The notes under the pieces were generated by a model, which saw only the letters and a list, made by a program, of their open reading frames with translations, was not told the origin of the DNA and made no database searches. Both the position numbers and the translations under genes were made by a program. This document shows positions 35,536 through 48,300 of a stretch of 64,000 bases of DNA, piece after piece. Source of the DNA: Whalleya microplaca (lineage: Eukaryota; Ascomycota; Sordariomycetes; Xylariales; Xylariaceae); contig MU385770.1 in the NCBI GenBank assembly GCA_022497155.1, forward strand, positions 124,001 to 188,000. The letters are read 5' to 3'. Position 1 is the first letter of the stretch. Every line of letters begins with the position of its first letter.

Positions 35536-36302
35536 CTAGTATCCGACCTTGATGAGGTAGTCCGCCAGCGCCTCGACGGTCTGTGTCGCATTTCCGACGA
35601 CCTGGTTCTCCGCATAGTGGCCGACTATGACGGCCTGCTTCGTCTTGACAACGACGATACCCGTCCGTCCCTAGAGAGATGAGAAGATGTCGGGTCAACA
35701 TTTGTTCTTCTGGAAAACGAAGTTCACGTTGTTCTGGTTTCAACCCACCTGTCGGCCGTAGACACTTCGGTCCTCGATCCTGGTGACGACGTATCGCTCG
35801 CCCGCCACGTGGACGCCGTCGGCGTGGGCCTTGTCGATCGCATCACCGCTCGCGGTCAGGATGGCGACGAGGTTCTTCATCTCGGCGGGTTGGACCTGTT
35901 TCAGTTCAGGGCGCTGTCAGTGCTCCGCGACCTAAAGTCCGATGGTAGAAGTGCATGTTATGCTAGACAGGGAAGATCTGGTTGATGGGGGATTTAAGGG
36001 TGGTGGTAAGTACCGTGAAGCCGCTCGAGGTGGCCCAGACACTATCACCTGCGACACTGATGATAGCAGCTTTGTCGATGTGGCCGGTAGCGACAAGGCT
36101 ACATCGGGGATACAAGGTCAGTGCATGTCGTATATAACGATGCCTATCGTATAGGCTATTATGTAGTTCGGCCCGTACCTAGAGTCAACATAAGCTGTCA
36201 CGAGGGGGGTCGAAAAGTTAGCCCTATTTCTAGTTCACGACGCCAGGAGGCAGAGTGGGGTTGGTTGGTTGATTCTCAACAGTACTTACCTTGCCACGAC
36301 AT
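35536..36302 (-). CDS. profilin
   Basis: Five exons: 36302-36290, 36194-36179, 36098-36014, 35895-35749, 35670-35536; coding 13, 16, 85, 147 and 135 nt; 131 residues, the usual profilin length. The spliced N-terminus reads [38 protein letters not shown], the profilin poly-proline/actin-binding start. The middle (VQPAEMKNLVAIL, VAGERYVVTRIEDRSVYGRQ) and end (GRTGIVVVKTKQAVIVGHY, ALADYLIKVGY) are also typical. Profilin binds actin monomers, proline-rich formins and PIP2 in the cytosol. Two of the first three coding exons are under 20 nt. The upstream plus-strand side (36316-36350) has a GT repeat that would fall in the leader. Confidence 0.96.
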
Positions 36303-39300
36303 GGTTGCTAAGTTGGTTGTGTGTGTATATGTGTGTGTGTTGTGTGGTGTATTACAACAGAATAAGAGAGGGAGGAGGAAGACAGAGAGAGAGAGAGCAA
36401 AAAGAAGGAAGCTGTTGCAAGATTAGAAAAGCAGATAATCCCAGGTTGATGAGGGAGGAAGGCACACAAAGTTGGCGGGGAGATCGTATGTCTAGGTTAC
36501 TTAATTCTGGGCAAGCCTCCCAAATGTTCATCAAAGGGAAAAGTTGTTCAAGGTTGCTTGGACGGATGCGCGGTCTGATGAATGAGGGGCTGTTTTCGGG
36601 TGCTGATTCTGATTCACGCCTGAAGCAAATGACCCCAGCTGGCCTAATAATTTCTCATCAGCCACATCACCCCGCTGTTGCATGTGCTTCGAAGGGCATA
36701 CATCATACCTCCATACATGCATACACGTCAGACACCAATATTAGCGTTTTACTGCATGTGCATCTCTACGTGACTAATCCACCTGTTGCTACCTCCCGCC
36801 TTATACCGCCTTGGACAGTAGCTATACAGAATTAGCAACGCTTCTTCATTCGTCACCCTCAAACCGACAGTATTCCATCATCGAAGCGGACTTCTCCCTA
36901 CACCGCATCGTTATTTGTCATGTTTTGATTCGAGACCAGGTTGCCTTTATTTACTAACTTCACCAACCTCTCCATCCCGCGGGACCAACTGCTGCATGCC
37001 AGGTTGTCTTCCTTATCCACTTCACACTATGTCACGATGAGAGGCAGCCGATCCAGTTCAGATACCTCCTAAACCATGCCAGAGCATCGTGGCTTGGCCT
37101 TCAAGATACCTAATTTACCTGAAATTCATCATATCCGGTTGTCCAAACACCCACGTGTTGTTAGCTAACCTTGACCTCAACCCCCAAAAAGGGCCACCGC
37201 CTACCGTGGAAATTGGCCATATTGGCAATATATGAGGATACCGAGATAACGAGCCCGCGATCTGCTAGTATCCATCTTCCCGAATAGAAGGAACGGGAGA
37301 AAAAAAGAATGCGGTGTATCTTGAAGATCCAAGAAGATCCAGGAAGCTCCCACAGCAACAGAAATCATATACTCAACTGTGCTCACCACATCCGTCTACC
37401 CTCTTGTGGACTCCTTAATTTTCCTTTCTATGCATAGGTGACTATCCAAGAATCATGATAATCCCGATAAACGTGGTGGGTTTTAAAAAGCCAGACAAGG
37501 ACAAGACTATGCCTCAATATCAAAGGCCTGTCAGCTCCCGTCCGCGGTGAACATTCGGCCGTACTGTCAAGCCTTGAGGGATCCTGGGCTGAGGTTCAGA
37601 TTGCTTCTTCTCAGCTTCAGATGGGAAGATCAACTGCCTGCATAGACTGCTCAGAAACCATCTCTTTCGTGTGACCCGTATACGGTGTGTTATCTCTGTA
37701 AGGTAGCCACCAGAAAGACTTATCCGGGCATATTTTGCTCGGCATCCGAAGTGTGAAATATGTCATAGACTTGATGTTGTTCCCCGTATCCTTCGGGCAT
37801 CATGCCGGTCGTCCGTTACACAGAAGTTTGTGGCTTCTATTATCGTTTGGGTCTGATGAGGACTTAATCTATGCATGATGTGATCATTATAGTAGGCAAA
37901 AAGATAGTTCGCTCGATGTTACCGGGCCTGGATGTCATTGTAAGTGAAGGCTGGTGAGCTATACTATCTTCGTGTCCGTACAAAGAGCTAACAATACTTA
38001 CAGTCCGTTATACCTAGATGCAATACTTGGACTAGAGTCAGAAGTCCGGCGCCACGTTCTAACACGGGACCGACGTGACACCGGTGCGTTTTCCTGTGGC
38101 AGATGATAGAGCAATTTTACGGCGTCGAGTGACAGACCAAGGTTTCCCGGAGCGTCTCGAGAACCAACGGCTCCTGATAGCCCGAGACTTGATAGAGAGG
38201 GCTACTCACTCATGGCTATCGCCAACAGAGGCCGCTCCGTGCATGCCGAAAGCCTGTTGATACACTGTACCTATGAGGCAGTGAGAGGACTTTTGGTGCT
38301 ATCCCAATAGATATCAACATTAATAGAAACAGCAATACGCCATATATTACCAACAGCCTGAATAAGTGTATCTACTAGTACATACCAACTTTCCTCGCTT
38401 ACACATGGATATGACATTATGTAGAGATCGATATGCTTTGTAGACAAGGAGCATATCATGTTGAAGATGCACCCAACTCACAACACGAGGTCATACAACA
38501 GTTGGCATAATGCCACGACATTAGTTCGGCTGTGAAACACTGCTAAGGAGGATTCAGATCTCGTACTAGTCGTCTAAGGCCGCAAGTGGTTCCTCAGATC
38601 TAGATAAGCAGTGACCTTATTCCGAACAAGTACGGACAAGGTGAACAATTCATCAAGGAGATTGGACAACTCTAACATGATTAGAGTCATGCATCACGGC
38701 TAGGAACTACGACTGTGGATTATAATGGATCAGACAATTTCAAAACCCACTGCCGCCGGCGCCAAACCCTAGGCGCCCATCAAGGCATTGTAGAAACCCA
38801 GAAATCTTGATCTCGGTAAGTCACAAGTCTTGTGTAGTTTTCTGTAGGCTGATTTGAGCCGGCCATAGCCATCTCGATTAACTGATTAGTCGAATTGACG
38901 CTTTAAATGATTAATTATATTGCATTGACGAGACGGACCACCAAGACTGCCAACCGATGGAGCCTATAATATTATACTTGTTGACGAGATTTGGCAAAGT
39001 CGATTCCTTACGAGGGAGTCCTTTGCACTGACCGCTAGATCGTGTGAAGTCCGACATTATTTAATATTCGCTTTGGGCGGAAGTCATGCCAGGCGTGACG
39101 ATGTGTAAAATGTCCGGGGAATCTGCCGAATTGCGGACAACAGAAGAAATACCGGAGCTACTAAGGATAGTCTATTCTGAACGCAGTGAATGATTTCCCC
39201 GACAGCCCGCCCGGAGAAAGAAGCACGGACCAGAGCCGGGGACCCCTACGTTCGTGCTAAGGCACGTAATGGTCCTATTATGCATTTACCATCCTGAAAC

Positions 39301-40289
39301 TGCAAAGATCAAGCTTTGCCTCTTGGGGGAGCATGAAACCCACCATGTTCCTGAATCCCCATTCTACTCTTACGAGGAACAATAGCCGATAGTAAGCAGA
39401 ATAATAGTATGTGGCCGTCCTAGAATCTTGACTTCACGAAGCAGGTTGTTGATGATGAGCGTACGGAGAACGTCCAGCAGACTTACACGGATAAGAGGTA
39501 GGTTAATTAGTATACTCTCAACAGAGGCATCTAGTAACTGTCCATCCGGTTTATTAGAGGAACTGGTCACACAATTTCCCAGAGGCATTTTTTGTCTTAA
39601 CTATGCTGAACTATATTGCAGAATCTCTACGGGTCATTCCATGGGGAAACGAGACGTAAGGGATTTGATAAGCGAATCGTCCGACAAGTTTTTTCTTGCT
39701 CATTCATGATGAGCCTATTCCTTCATCCTATGAGAAGACAAACATGTCCTCCTAGATCCAATTGTAGTCCCGCGTCCAAACAAGAGGGCTTCCTTCTCAT
39801 TTCCCAAGCACTTGGCTATAGCTATTTCAGCGCGCCGCTGAAAATAAATCTATGCATACGGGTGCAACATATAGACTACCAACCGTCATCCCTATATTGA
39901 CCAAGTCTAGAACTCCCGTACCACGCCCACGGGATCGGGGGATGTGCGAAAATCCAAATCCACGGTCTAATCTTAATAAGCGCCAGCGGGAATATGTAAC
40001 TCTAACCATTCACCAAAAGCCTTCTCATATGTAGGTATTCAAGCCATAGCTAAACCGAGCCTCTGTCGATTTTTGCCTGCTTATCGAGCCATTTAAGGAA
40101 CAGGGGTCACGCCAAGGGACCATTGCTTCAGAACAGGTACGATTATAATGCAAACTGCTGGTGTCAAAGAGCTTCTCGAACCTTATCGTGAGTATTATTG
40201 GTGGTTGTGGGACCTCACCCAACGAACTCTGAGTTAAGGCTGTTGTATCAGCTTTTAAGCCTATTCATCAACGATAGATAGACTACACT
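36303..40289. other. 4-kb gene-poor region
   Basis: No recognisable gene on either strand. Composition is AT-richer than the genes and stop codons are frequent in all frames. Features seen are a GT run and an AG-rich tract in the profilin leader (36316-36400), scattered short frames under 95 codons, and no obvious long direct or terminal repeats. Confidence 0.55.
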
Positions 40290-40567
40290 CTACACAGATC
40301 TTGTTCTCAACGCCTCCCATCCTCTATCGTTCTTGATACACCACACTCGAACATCCCGCCATCCCTCTACAATCCTTTCATCATTCCAAAACATCCCAGT
40401 CTGGTGGGCCAGACACGCGGCCAAGGATACCCCCGGTACCCCCCGGTCGTATTCCATGACACCTTCTGGAGTCGAATCCAAGTCGTTGATCACTCCAGAA
40501 TAACCGTCCCATCAATCTCAAACTCGTCGTCAGCAAGACTAGCACTCTCACCAGCGAGTGCCAAGCT
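40290..40567 (-). pseudogene. possible frameshifted 3' gene fragment
   Basis: On the minus strand, a TTTAG acceptor-like site near 40567 opens a frame (LALAGESASLADDEFEIDGTVIL) that ends at a TGA at about 40495. A second frame, shifted by one base, continues without a break (VINDLDSTPEGVMEYDRG... ) for 66 codons to a TAG at 40290, including WNDERIVEGWRDVRVW. Together they read like the C-terminus of one protein broken by a single-base deletion at about 40494-40498. I do not recognise the family, and no upstream exon is evident. It may be a decayed gene, a sequencing error or coincidence. Confidence 0.3.
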
Positions 40568-40919
40568 AAATTAGCTTACTGTCACTGTCTAATTAAGAAT
40601 ATGTATAGAAATTGAAAGCCGCCACAAGCGTCATGGCCGGCATACAAGGTTTGTCATTTCCGGCTCTGCATGAAGATGAGGATGTTAGGGAGCCCTCGCA
40701 ACTAGATAAACTTTATATTCTTAATATCAATCTGTTGATCTTAAGTCCAAACACGCACGCATATTTTCTCGAGTTTCCTGTCGGGTTGTTTTTAGAAGCA
40801 GCAGCTCGAGCCCGTAGTTCATACACCCCAAGCAGCTAGCCTCGCATCGATCGCCTTTGGAATCCTCCAGGGATTGTCATCTGTCCTACCAAGGCCAAGC
40901 TGCAGGACTGTAACGGGGG

Positions 40920-43127
40920 ATGTTCAAATTGGTTAGTCACTCCAGGATAGCGATGGAGGGTCATGCAGGTCCGGATGCGTTCGCAACGCACGTCCCCGAT
41001 GGCCCCGATGACCCCGTCCTGGGAGGACCAGGCCATGTATCAGATGCCCTACCAAGAGCATCTTATAACAGCAATGCTGTTCTTTCCTCAGTTGCTCCTG
41101 CAACTGCGTATCCGTACTTCAGCCGTCCTCTACCTAGAACACCGCCACCTAGAGCAAAGATGCCAGGGAGGCCGAGCACGGCTGAAGGCCCGGGTTCCAA
41201 GAACTCTGTTAAACCCGGCTTTATATTCGACAAGAGGGTATCCAGGGATGACTCTTCTCTGAGCTTGAGAGCAGGTGCTGGAGCCGGATACAGAACGTAT
41301 ACACCTGCTCGAGGACAACTGCCAACTCCCGACGACAGTCCACGGGCATCACCCGCTCCGCGAACCGGCGGCGGTCCAACTTACAGGATGCCAACGCCCG
41401 AATCTCTCGTAGAGGCTCCTATTGGAATGGCACTGGGGAGTCCTACACACCAGCCGGCGGAGTTGGTTCCGAGCCAGCAGGATCCCTACCGGCTCGTCCA
41501 AACCCCGACACCATCGATATTCTCACCTGGCTCCGGGATTAGTCATCTTGATGCTCACGATACGCCTGTGCCCCGAAAGCAGTCGTCAGGGAAATGGAAA
41601 TTGTTCAGCAGATTTACGAGGAAAACGTCAGATCCGCCAAACCCATATTTGGCAAACCCAAAGCCCAACGACCCAAAGGGCAAGTCTAAGGCCGTACAAG
41701 CATCGGTGGCCAGCTTTCAGCCTCCGTCTGAAATAAAGCTGGACAGGAGCCATACGGTCAGTGCACAGAAAAGCGCAAGGCATAAACCGACGGTGTCACG
41801 ATCCCAGACGATGCCATATTTGGAGAGCTCGGTACAGGAGTCGAAGTCGAGGCTGGACTTGAACGACAAAAGGGTTGACGACGCATTTGGAAAGATACCG
41901 ATTGCATTAGATCAGCCTGCCCCGAAGTCTTGTGGGCCGTTGTTGGATGTTCAGATCCCCACCATCAAGATGGAGAGATACAGCGTGATGTTTGGAAGCG
42001 TGTTGCAATCCCAAACACCACAACGCCAACCGTCTCTCTTAGCCAGGCGGCAGGCCACCATGCAGAAGCTAAAGAGCATTGATGACGCGGTAGAAAAAGA
42101 ACAGGTGGTAGGTGTTCTTGTGAATCTTATATATACACCGGCTGCTTACTGATGTTCCGAATAGGTGAAGAAGAAGCATCATGAAACACCCAGGACGACA
42201 ACATCGCCCCAGTCGATGATGTCGCCAGCATTTGCCTTATTTCCCCCTACGCCTGCACATAGGCAGGATCCTTTACTACCGCCGAAACATGGATCACCGC
42301 GTTCAAGGTCCAATACCTCTCCATCAATACAATCACCTCGCTCATTGGGGAATTTTGAAGATGTCTCGCCACTTCGACGACACCCATCTGAGAATATCCA
42401 CAACCGGAATAGGAAGCCTTCCGTCGGCAAGGGCAAGCTCACCATCGCTACCCTGGCCAAGTCGAGAGAACAGCAGGCTGCTATACGGCAACCGCAGTTC
42501 AGCCCTGACCAATCGAGCCTGATCCTCGAATCGCCGACAGACTCGGACTTTCCCGACTCTCCAGAAGTCGAGATCGTGAGAACCGGCTCAATACGGCCAG
42601 GCCAGCCGTACACGCAAGAGCCGAAGTGGCAGATGGTGACTCCCTCGGGGCAGCCGACGCCGACGCTGTCCTCCTCAACGGCCTCATCCTCCGCGGCTAC
42701 CGCCAGCACCAGCAGCGGCAGCATTGGGGGGCAGAAGCACCGCTCACTATCCCCCACGTCATCGACGAACACGCACGTCACCTCGCCGCCGCCGTCGCAG
42801 GAGATCGACGAGATCCTGCAGGAGACGGGCGGCAACCGGAACCCGGTCGAGATCTCCATCGCGCGGCAGATCTCCATCTCGCGCCAGCAGCGCCACATGC
42901 TGCGGCCCCTACAGACGAACTTCTCCACGCCGAGGCCGACGACGCCCAACCGCGGCGCGAGCCCCTCGTCCTCGTCGGCGGTCAAGGTCAGTCCGGTCAG
43001 GTTCGCCGCTACGAAGACCGCCACGCCCACTTTGGTCGTTCCCGCCGTGCCGCCGGAGGTGAGTCTTACGCCCCGTGAGCTGGCGCAGCATCGGAAGAGC
43101 GAGAGGGTTGTTTTGGAGCGCGCGTGA
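40920..43127 (+). CDS. large disordered fungal protein, function unknown
   Basis: Two exons, 40920-42107 and 42165-43127, separated by a 57-nt intron (GTAGGT donor); 716 residues. Almost the whole protein is low-complexity Pro/Ser/Thr/Arg-rich. A basic patch (SSGKWKLFSRFTRKTSD) lies near residue 230, and one ordered-looking motif near residue 350-365, IPTIKMERYSVMFGSVLQ, resembles a short motif I recall in uncharacterised ascomycete proteins. A run of SP/TP sites (DDSPRASPAPR, RSLSPTSS, TPRPTTPNRGASPSS) suggests heavy phosphorylation, for example by cyclin-dependent or MAP kinases. The start may be 40920 (MFKLVSHSRIAMEGH) or 40953 (MEGHAGPD). The end has EVSLTPRELAQHRKSERVVLERA. Possibly a cell-cycle or polarity scaffold, but that is inference only. 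Confidence 0.78.
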
Positions 43128-43980
43128 GTTAGTGAGTAGCTTAGCTTAACTCCGAGCGAGCGTACATACGATACGATCTATACATTTATACCCATCCATA
43201 CACACACTCACTCATTCATTCCTCTTTGTCACATTTTTTATTCTACTTGACGCCGACCTGCAAGGCGTTACCGACTCCGACTTGGGAGATCCGCATTCAC
43301 GGGAAAAAGGGGGTTGGGGAGGGGGGTCCAAGGGAAAAAGCGAAGGGAGTTAGTTCTGCTTCTTGTTTGATTGATTGATACAAGATACACACACATATGT
43401 ACCACTGGGGAGAAGAAGGTCTGGATTTTGAAGAGTCTGCGACTCGCATTATCATGCATGATTCCACTATGTTAATGGATGGGATACTAGTACTGAGAGA
43501 ACAGACGACGGGCCTTGATGGCCGTCGTCATTTGATATATATAGATACCCTGGCTTGGAGATGCTGTTTGGATATACCGGGATGGAGCTAATTAAATTCA
43601 AGGGCCGAATTTAATACTAGTTGGGACTGAGTCTAGATACTCTTTTGGTTTTTAGGAATAAAACATATAATCTCTTTCTAATGAACCTCATTGTTGTAGT
43701 AACTGTTGGGTTCGGATTCGTATTATGCATGTCCGCCTATCAAGATCTGTGTCTAGTCATCTGGTGTAACCTAGTACCAATTCGTCTGCCTCGACAGAAA
43801 TGCTCAACCCTCTCCTAGCGAATGACTTTGACTACCCCTTATATGTAACCAGGCGGATAGTATATGTAGATATAAATGAACGCCCGTTCAGATAGCCAAC
43901 CTGCGAGTTCTCACCGCTATGCTGAAACAAGCACGTTCGAATACCACCAATGCCCGCCAGCTGCTGCAACGTACCGATAT
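43128..43980. other. convergent 3' spacer
   Basis: Between the disordered-protein gene (+) and YKT6 (-). It has CA/CATA runs (43160-43215), a G-rich and A-rich patch (43300-43345) and AT-rich sequence. No gene seen. Confidence 0.6.
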
Positions 43981-44809
43981 TTACATGACAACGCAGCACG
44001 AATTCTGCTTCTTCGCTTGCTCTGCACGAAATTAGTATCCTGCCCATTAGTACTAAAAACAAAGGAGCGGAACTCACGATAAAACATCTTGCTCTGGTTG
44101 CTCAGTCCATCGCTCTTGGCCACCAGGTCGTCGATCTTCTCACCCCGCTGCAATACGCTCTCGATGGTCTTGTGTAGTGTGATCTTGGTCTCGTCGAGCT
44201 CCTTCTGGATCTTCATTATGCTATCGGCCTGGTGCGGGTCCTGGTACCTGGCTAGGTAGTCCTGGAGCTCCGGCATGGAAACAGTCTGTCCGTTCTGCCA
44301 CGATGATCGGGGGTGTGCGGCCAGGAAATCGTCCATAACCTTGGACAGCAATTGATGCGCCACTAGGGCCGGGTATGAATGGTCGGAGATGATGATGCCG
44401 CAGACACCTTCGGATCTTCCGTAGGCATGGAATGTATAGTCTATGATTGGTCACCCACGTCAGTTCCGTCCTCTGGGAAGTGGTCGTCTGGGTCAGGTAG
44501 TCGCACCTTGCTCTTCGACATCCTGTCGCTGCCCCGGTCTCGTACGCTCCGCTACCGTCCTTGCGAACATAGACATGAATTCGCCATAGCTACACAATTC
44601 AGTTAGCTTGGACAGGATTAAGCTGAGCGTAATTGAGGCCGTACTTCTGACGGGTGAAGCGCGAGTAGGCGCTCAGCTCCTTCTCAGAGCATATCTCGAC
44701 GCCGGGCTTGCTCTCGTTCTGGATGATCTATGCCAAGATATCGTCAGCGGGCGGTATGCCGGTGATAGTGATAGCGATAGCTGCGTACCCCAATGTAATG
44801 CAGCTTCAT
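43981..44809 (-). CDS. YKT6: R-SNARE Ykt6
   Basis: Five exons: 44809-44789, 44727-44645, 44589-44507, 44440-44078, 44021-43981; 196 residues. The longin domain (1-~125) starts MKLHYIGIIQNESKPGVEI, and the SNARE helix follows (DSIMKIQKELDETKITLHKTIESVLQRGEKIDDLV) with the zero-layer arginine in QRGEK. The C-terminus AKKQNSCCVVM is the Ykt6 CCAAX-type end that is farnesylated and palmitoylated. Ykt6 acts in ER-Golgi, endosome, vacuole and autophagosome fusion. The small last exon is essential because it carries the lipid-anchor motif; reading through the last intron would lose it. Divergent from SLH1 with 574 bases between starts. Confidence 0.96.
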
Positions 44810-45383
44810 GGTAGGTGATTGTTGATTATGGACTGCAGTAAAAGTGCTTTCTGGTTGGGCAGGTAAATGTCATTCTTCGCCGGGAAGACCCTAAAAGAAG
44901 CATGAATTTGGGAGCAGCCTTGAAACAAAGCAGGCCCGGGAATGATGGAGGTGAGGTCAGTGCCAGCGCTTTGTTGCATGTGCACCCGAGGCAGCCTGAT
45001 CTGTCAGCTATCGGTCCCATGTCTTGCATTTAGCGGGGTGCTTGTTCGTATCTGTGCATGTATCTAGGTACACACACAAGCCACACCGTGGCGTTCATCT
45101 TCAAGGTGGTCGCTCATTGGTGCTGACTAACGTATAACTGTGCATAACAGCTCTATTGTGCAGTCTCCACTAGCCACAGCACTGCCATCCACTGGCCGAA
45201 CAGTCATGGTCACGGCACAATGAGATCTAATATAAGATTTTGACATTTGTTTGTTGAGTAGATATCTGAATCTTCGAGTTCTGTACAGTTACTTGGTGAA
45301 TCGATCACCGAATTAGAGGTCTTACTCCCTTGATAAAGCTACAGAATACAGAGCGCCTGTCCAAAACCTCGACTGCCTTCAAA
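44810..45383. promoter_or_regulatory. shared YKT6/SLH1 divergent promoter region
   Basis: 574 bases between the YKT6 start (-) and the SLH1 start (+). No gene fits within it. Inferred to carry both promoters; no specific site claimed. Confidence 0.45.
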
Positions 45384-48300
45384 ATGTCGTCTTCATCAAT
45401 GAGCCAGGCGGAAGCCCAGTGGCGCGAACAGTTTGCTGCCATGAAGGCGGCCCTGGCAGATCTACAGCTACCCAGAAAGGATCCCTCTGTCGAAGCAGAA
45501 TTGGGTGCAGATTTCGATCTGGATGAAGAAGATTTTACGTCTGGAAACAGCGGTGACGATGTATGGGACTTCATTGACGATAGTGAAGAAGACCTTTACA
45601 GCAGTGATTTTGTCGAGGAGGTCGATGGCCAGCCTAATGGCGAAGGGCATGGCACAGTTTGGTTTGCGGAACAGTGCTCTACCATCTCGGCCAAAAAGGA
45701 CGGCTTGTCTTCAGACGCTTTTCAGGCTCAGATTCTCGAAATACTCGCCTCTCAACGATCTGAGGGCGAATTGCAGTCCCTGCTCACGGATCTAGTGGGG
45801 TTTGACGACCTTGATTTCGTTATTGAAGTACTATCCCACAAGGATGAAATCACCTCGAGTTTCGCCGCGCAGGAGGCACGTGAGCCCACGGGGGGTCGAT
45901 TGCTAAGTAGAGCCGAGAGAGATGAAGCTCTTCGACGGCAAGATTTCGAACACAAGAACGCCGCTTTGGCTCCTAGTATGCACAAGGAGGTCCGATATCC
46001 CCATATATACAAGGCATACACTGCTGGGAACACCCTGAGCCACGCCGGAAAGAAATACGGTTTGCCAGCCGGCAGTGAGAGAAAGCAATATGAAAAATAC
46101 GAAGAGTATTTCGTGCCCGCTGGCAAGACTGGCACTCTTGCTCCTGGGCAGAAACTTGTCAATATTGCAGACATGGACGGACTCTGTCGCAGAACCTTCA
46201 AAGGTTACAAGGCCTTGAACAGAATGCAAAGTCTCGTTTATCCAGTGGCGTATAAAACCAGCGAGAATATGCTGATATGCGCGCCTACTGGTGCCGGTAA
46301 AACAGATGCAGCCATGCTAACAATCCTGCAAACGATTAGTCAATATGTCACGCCCAACCCCATAGAAAATATAGAGGCGACGGATTTCGCTGTCGATGTT
46401 GGAGGCTTCAAGATTGTCTACGTTGCACCTATGAAGGCGCTCGCTGCGGAAATCACCGAGAAGTTGGGCAAACGTCTTGCATGGCTCGGCATCCGCTGTC
46501 GCGAGTACACGGGAGATATGCACCTTACCAAATCCGAAATTGTGCAAACTCAGGTCATTGTCACGACCCCTGAGAAATGGGATGTGGTGACAAGAAAGGG
46601 GACCGGAGATACCGAGCTAGTACAAAAGGTGAGGCTGCTCATTATCGATGAGGTTCACATGCTTCACGATGAACGAGGTGCTGTATTGGAATCCTTGGTG
46701 GCGCGGACAGAGCGCCAAGTCGAGAGCATGCAGTCTCTGATCCGCATCGTTGGCCTGAGTGCCACTCTTCCTAACTATGTCGATGTCGCCGACTTTCTCA
46801 AAGTGAACAGGTATGCCGGGCTATTCTACTTTGATGGCTCATTCCGTCCCGTTCCTCTAGAGCAGCACTTCATCGGAGTCAGGACCGCCAAGGGCAAAGA
46901 TGCCTGGAAGCAGAACAAAGAGAACCTCGATTTCGTGGCTTTTGAAAAGGTCAGGGACATGCTCGAGCAAGATCATCAGGTCATGGTGTTCGTGCACTCC
47001 AGAAGAGATACGCTTCTCACCGCCAAGATGCTTTACGAAAAGGCTCTTGAGCAAGCCGAGGCGGATCTATTCGATCCAACGGGGCATTCGAAATATGATC
47101 AGGCCGTCAGAGACATGAAATCTTCGAGGGCGCGTGAGCTCAGAGACCTGCTACCTAAGGGCTTGGGCATACATCACGCCGGTATGACTCGATCTGACCG
47201 AAACCTCATCGAAAGGCTTTTTGGCGAAGGTGTGCTCAAAGTGCTTTGCTGTACAGCAACTCTCGCATGGGGTGTCAACCTGCCGGCCGCAGCGGTCGTT
47301 ATCAAGGGTACCCAGGTATACAGCGCCCAAGACGGAAAATTCGTCGATCTTGGCATTCTCGATGTCCTCCAGATATTCGGTCGTGCCGGGCGTCCCCAAT
47401 TCGAAGACGTAGGTATCGGCATGATTTGCACGACCGTAGACAAACTCCCGCACTACCTGACGGCGGTTACCGAACAGCAACCGATTGAGTCGAAGTTTTC
47501 TTCGAAGTTGGTAGACAATTTAAACGCCGAAATTGCCCTAGGTACTGTAACTTCTATACCGGAAGCCGTGCAATGGATTGGCTACTCTTACCTGTTCGTC
47601 CGGATGCAACGAAGCCCTCTTGCCTACGGTATCGAATGGGCTGAAATCAGAGACGATCCGACGCTGGTGCAGAGGCGAAGGCAACTTGCTATCCAAGCGG
47701 CCAGGACATTACAGAAAAGCCAGATGATCATTTTTAATGAAATTACCGAAGAACTCAGGAGCAAAGACATTGGCCGCATTGCCAGTCAATACTATATCCA
47801 GCAACCCAGCATACAAATATTCAACGATAAAATGGAACCCCAGGCGACGGAGGCAGACATCCTCAAGATGATCAGTATGAGTGGAGAATTCGACAATGTT
47901 CAGTCCAGAGACAGCGAGGCCAAAGAGCTGACCAATTTAAGGGAGTATGTCCCTTGCGATGTCTCTGGCGGGATCGATACGCCCCAAGCAAAAACCAATA
48001 TTTTGCTGCAATCGTACATATCTCGGGCACAGCCTGAAGACTTTGCGTTGTCAAATGATCTTAACTATGTGGCTCAGCAATCCGGACGAATATGCCGTGC
48101 CCTTTTCATGATCGCGTTGAACAGACGATGGGGCTACCAGTGCCTAGTGTTACTTACCCTATCCAAGTCTATTGAGAAGCGCATTTGGCCCTTCCAGCAC
48201 CCGTTGCACCAATTCGACCTGCCCAAATCCGTGCTCAATCAAATCGATGCGAAAGACAATTCGAGTATTGAAGTTTTGCGTGATATGGACGTAGCAGAGA

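Noticed and set aside
42179..43030. 283-codon minus-strand frame opposite the disordered-protein gene
   Set aside because: Antisense shadow of a Ser/Pro-rich exon; the plus-strand model has intron phase and continuous low-complexity coding.
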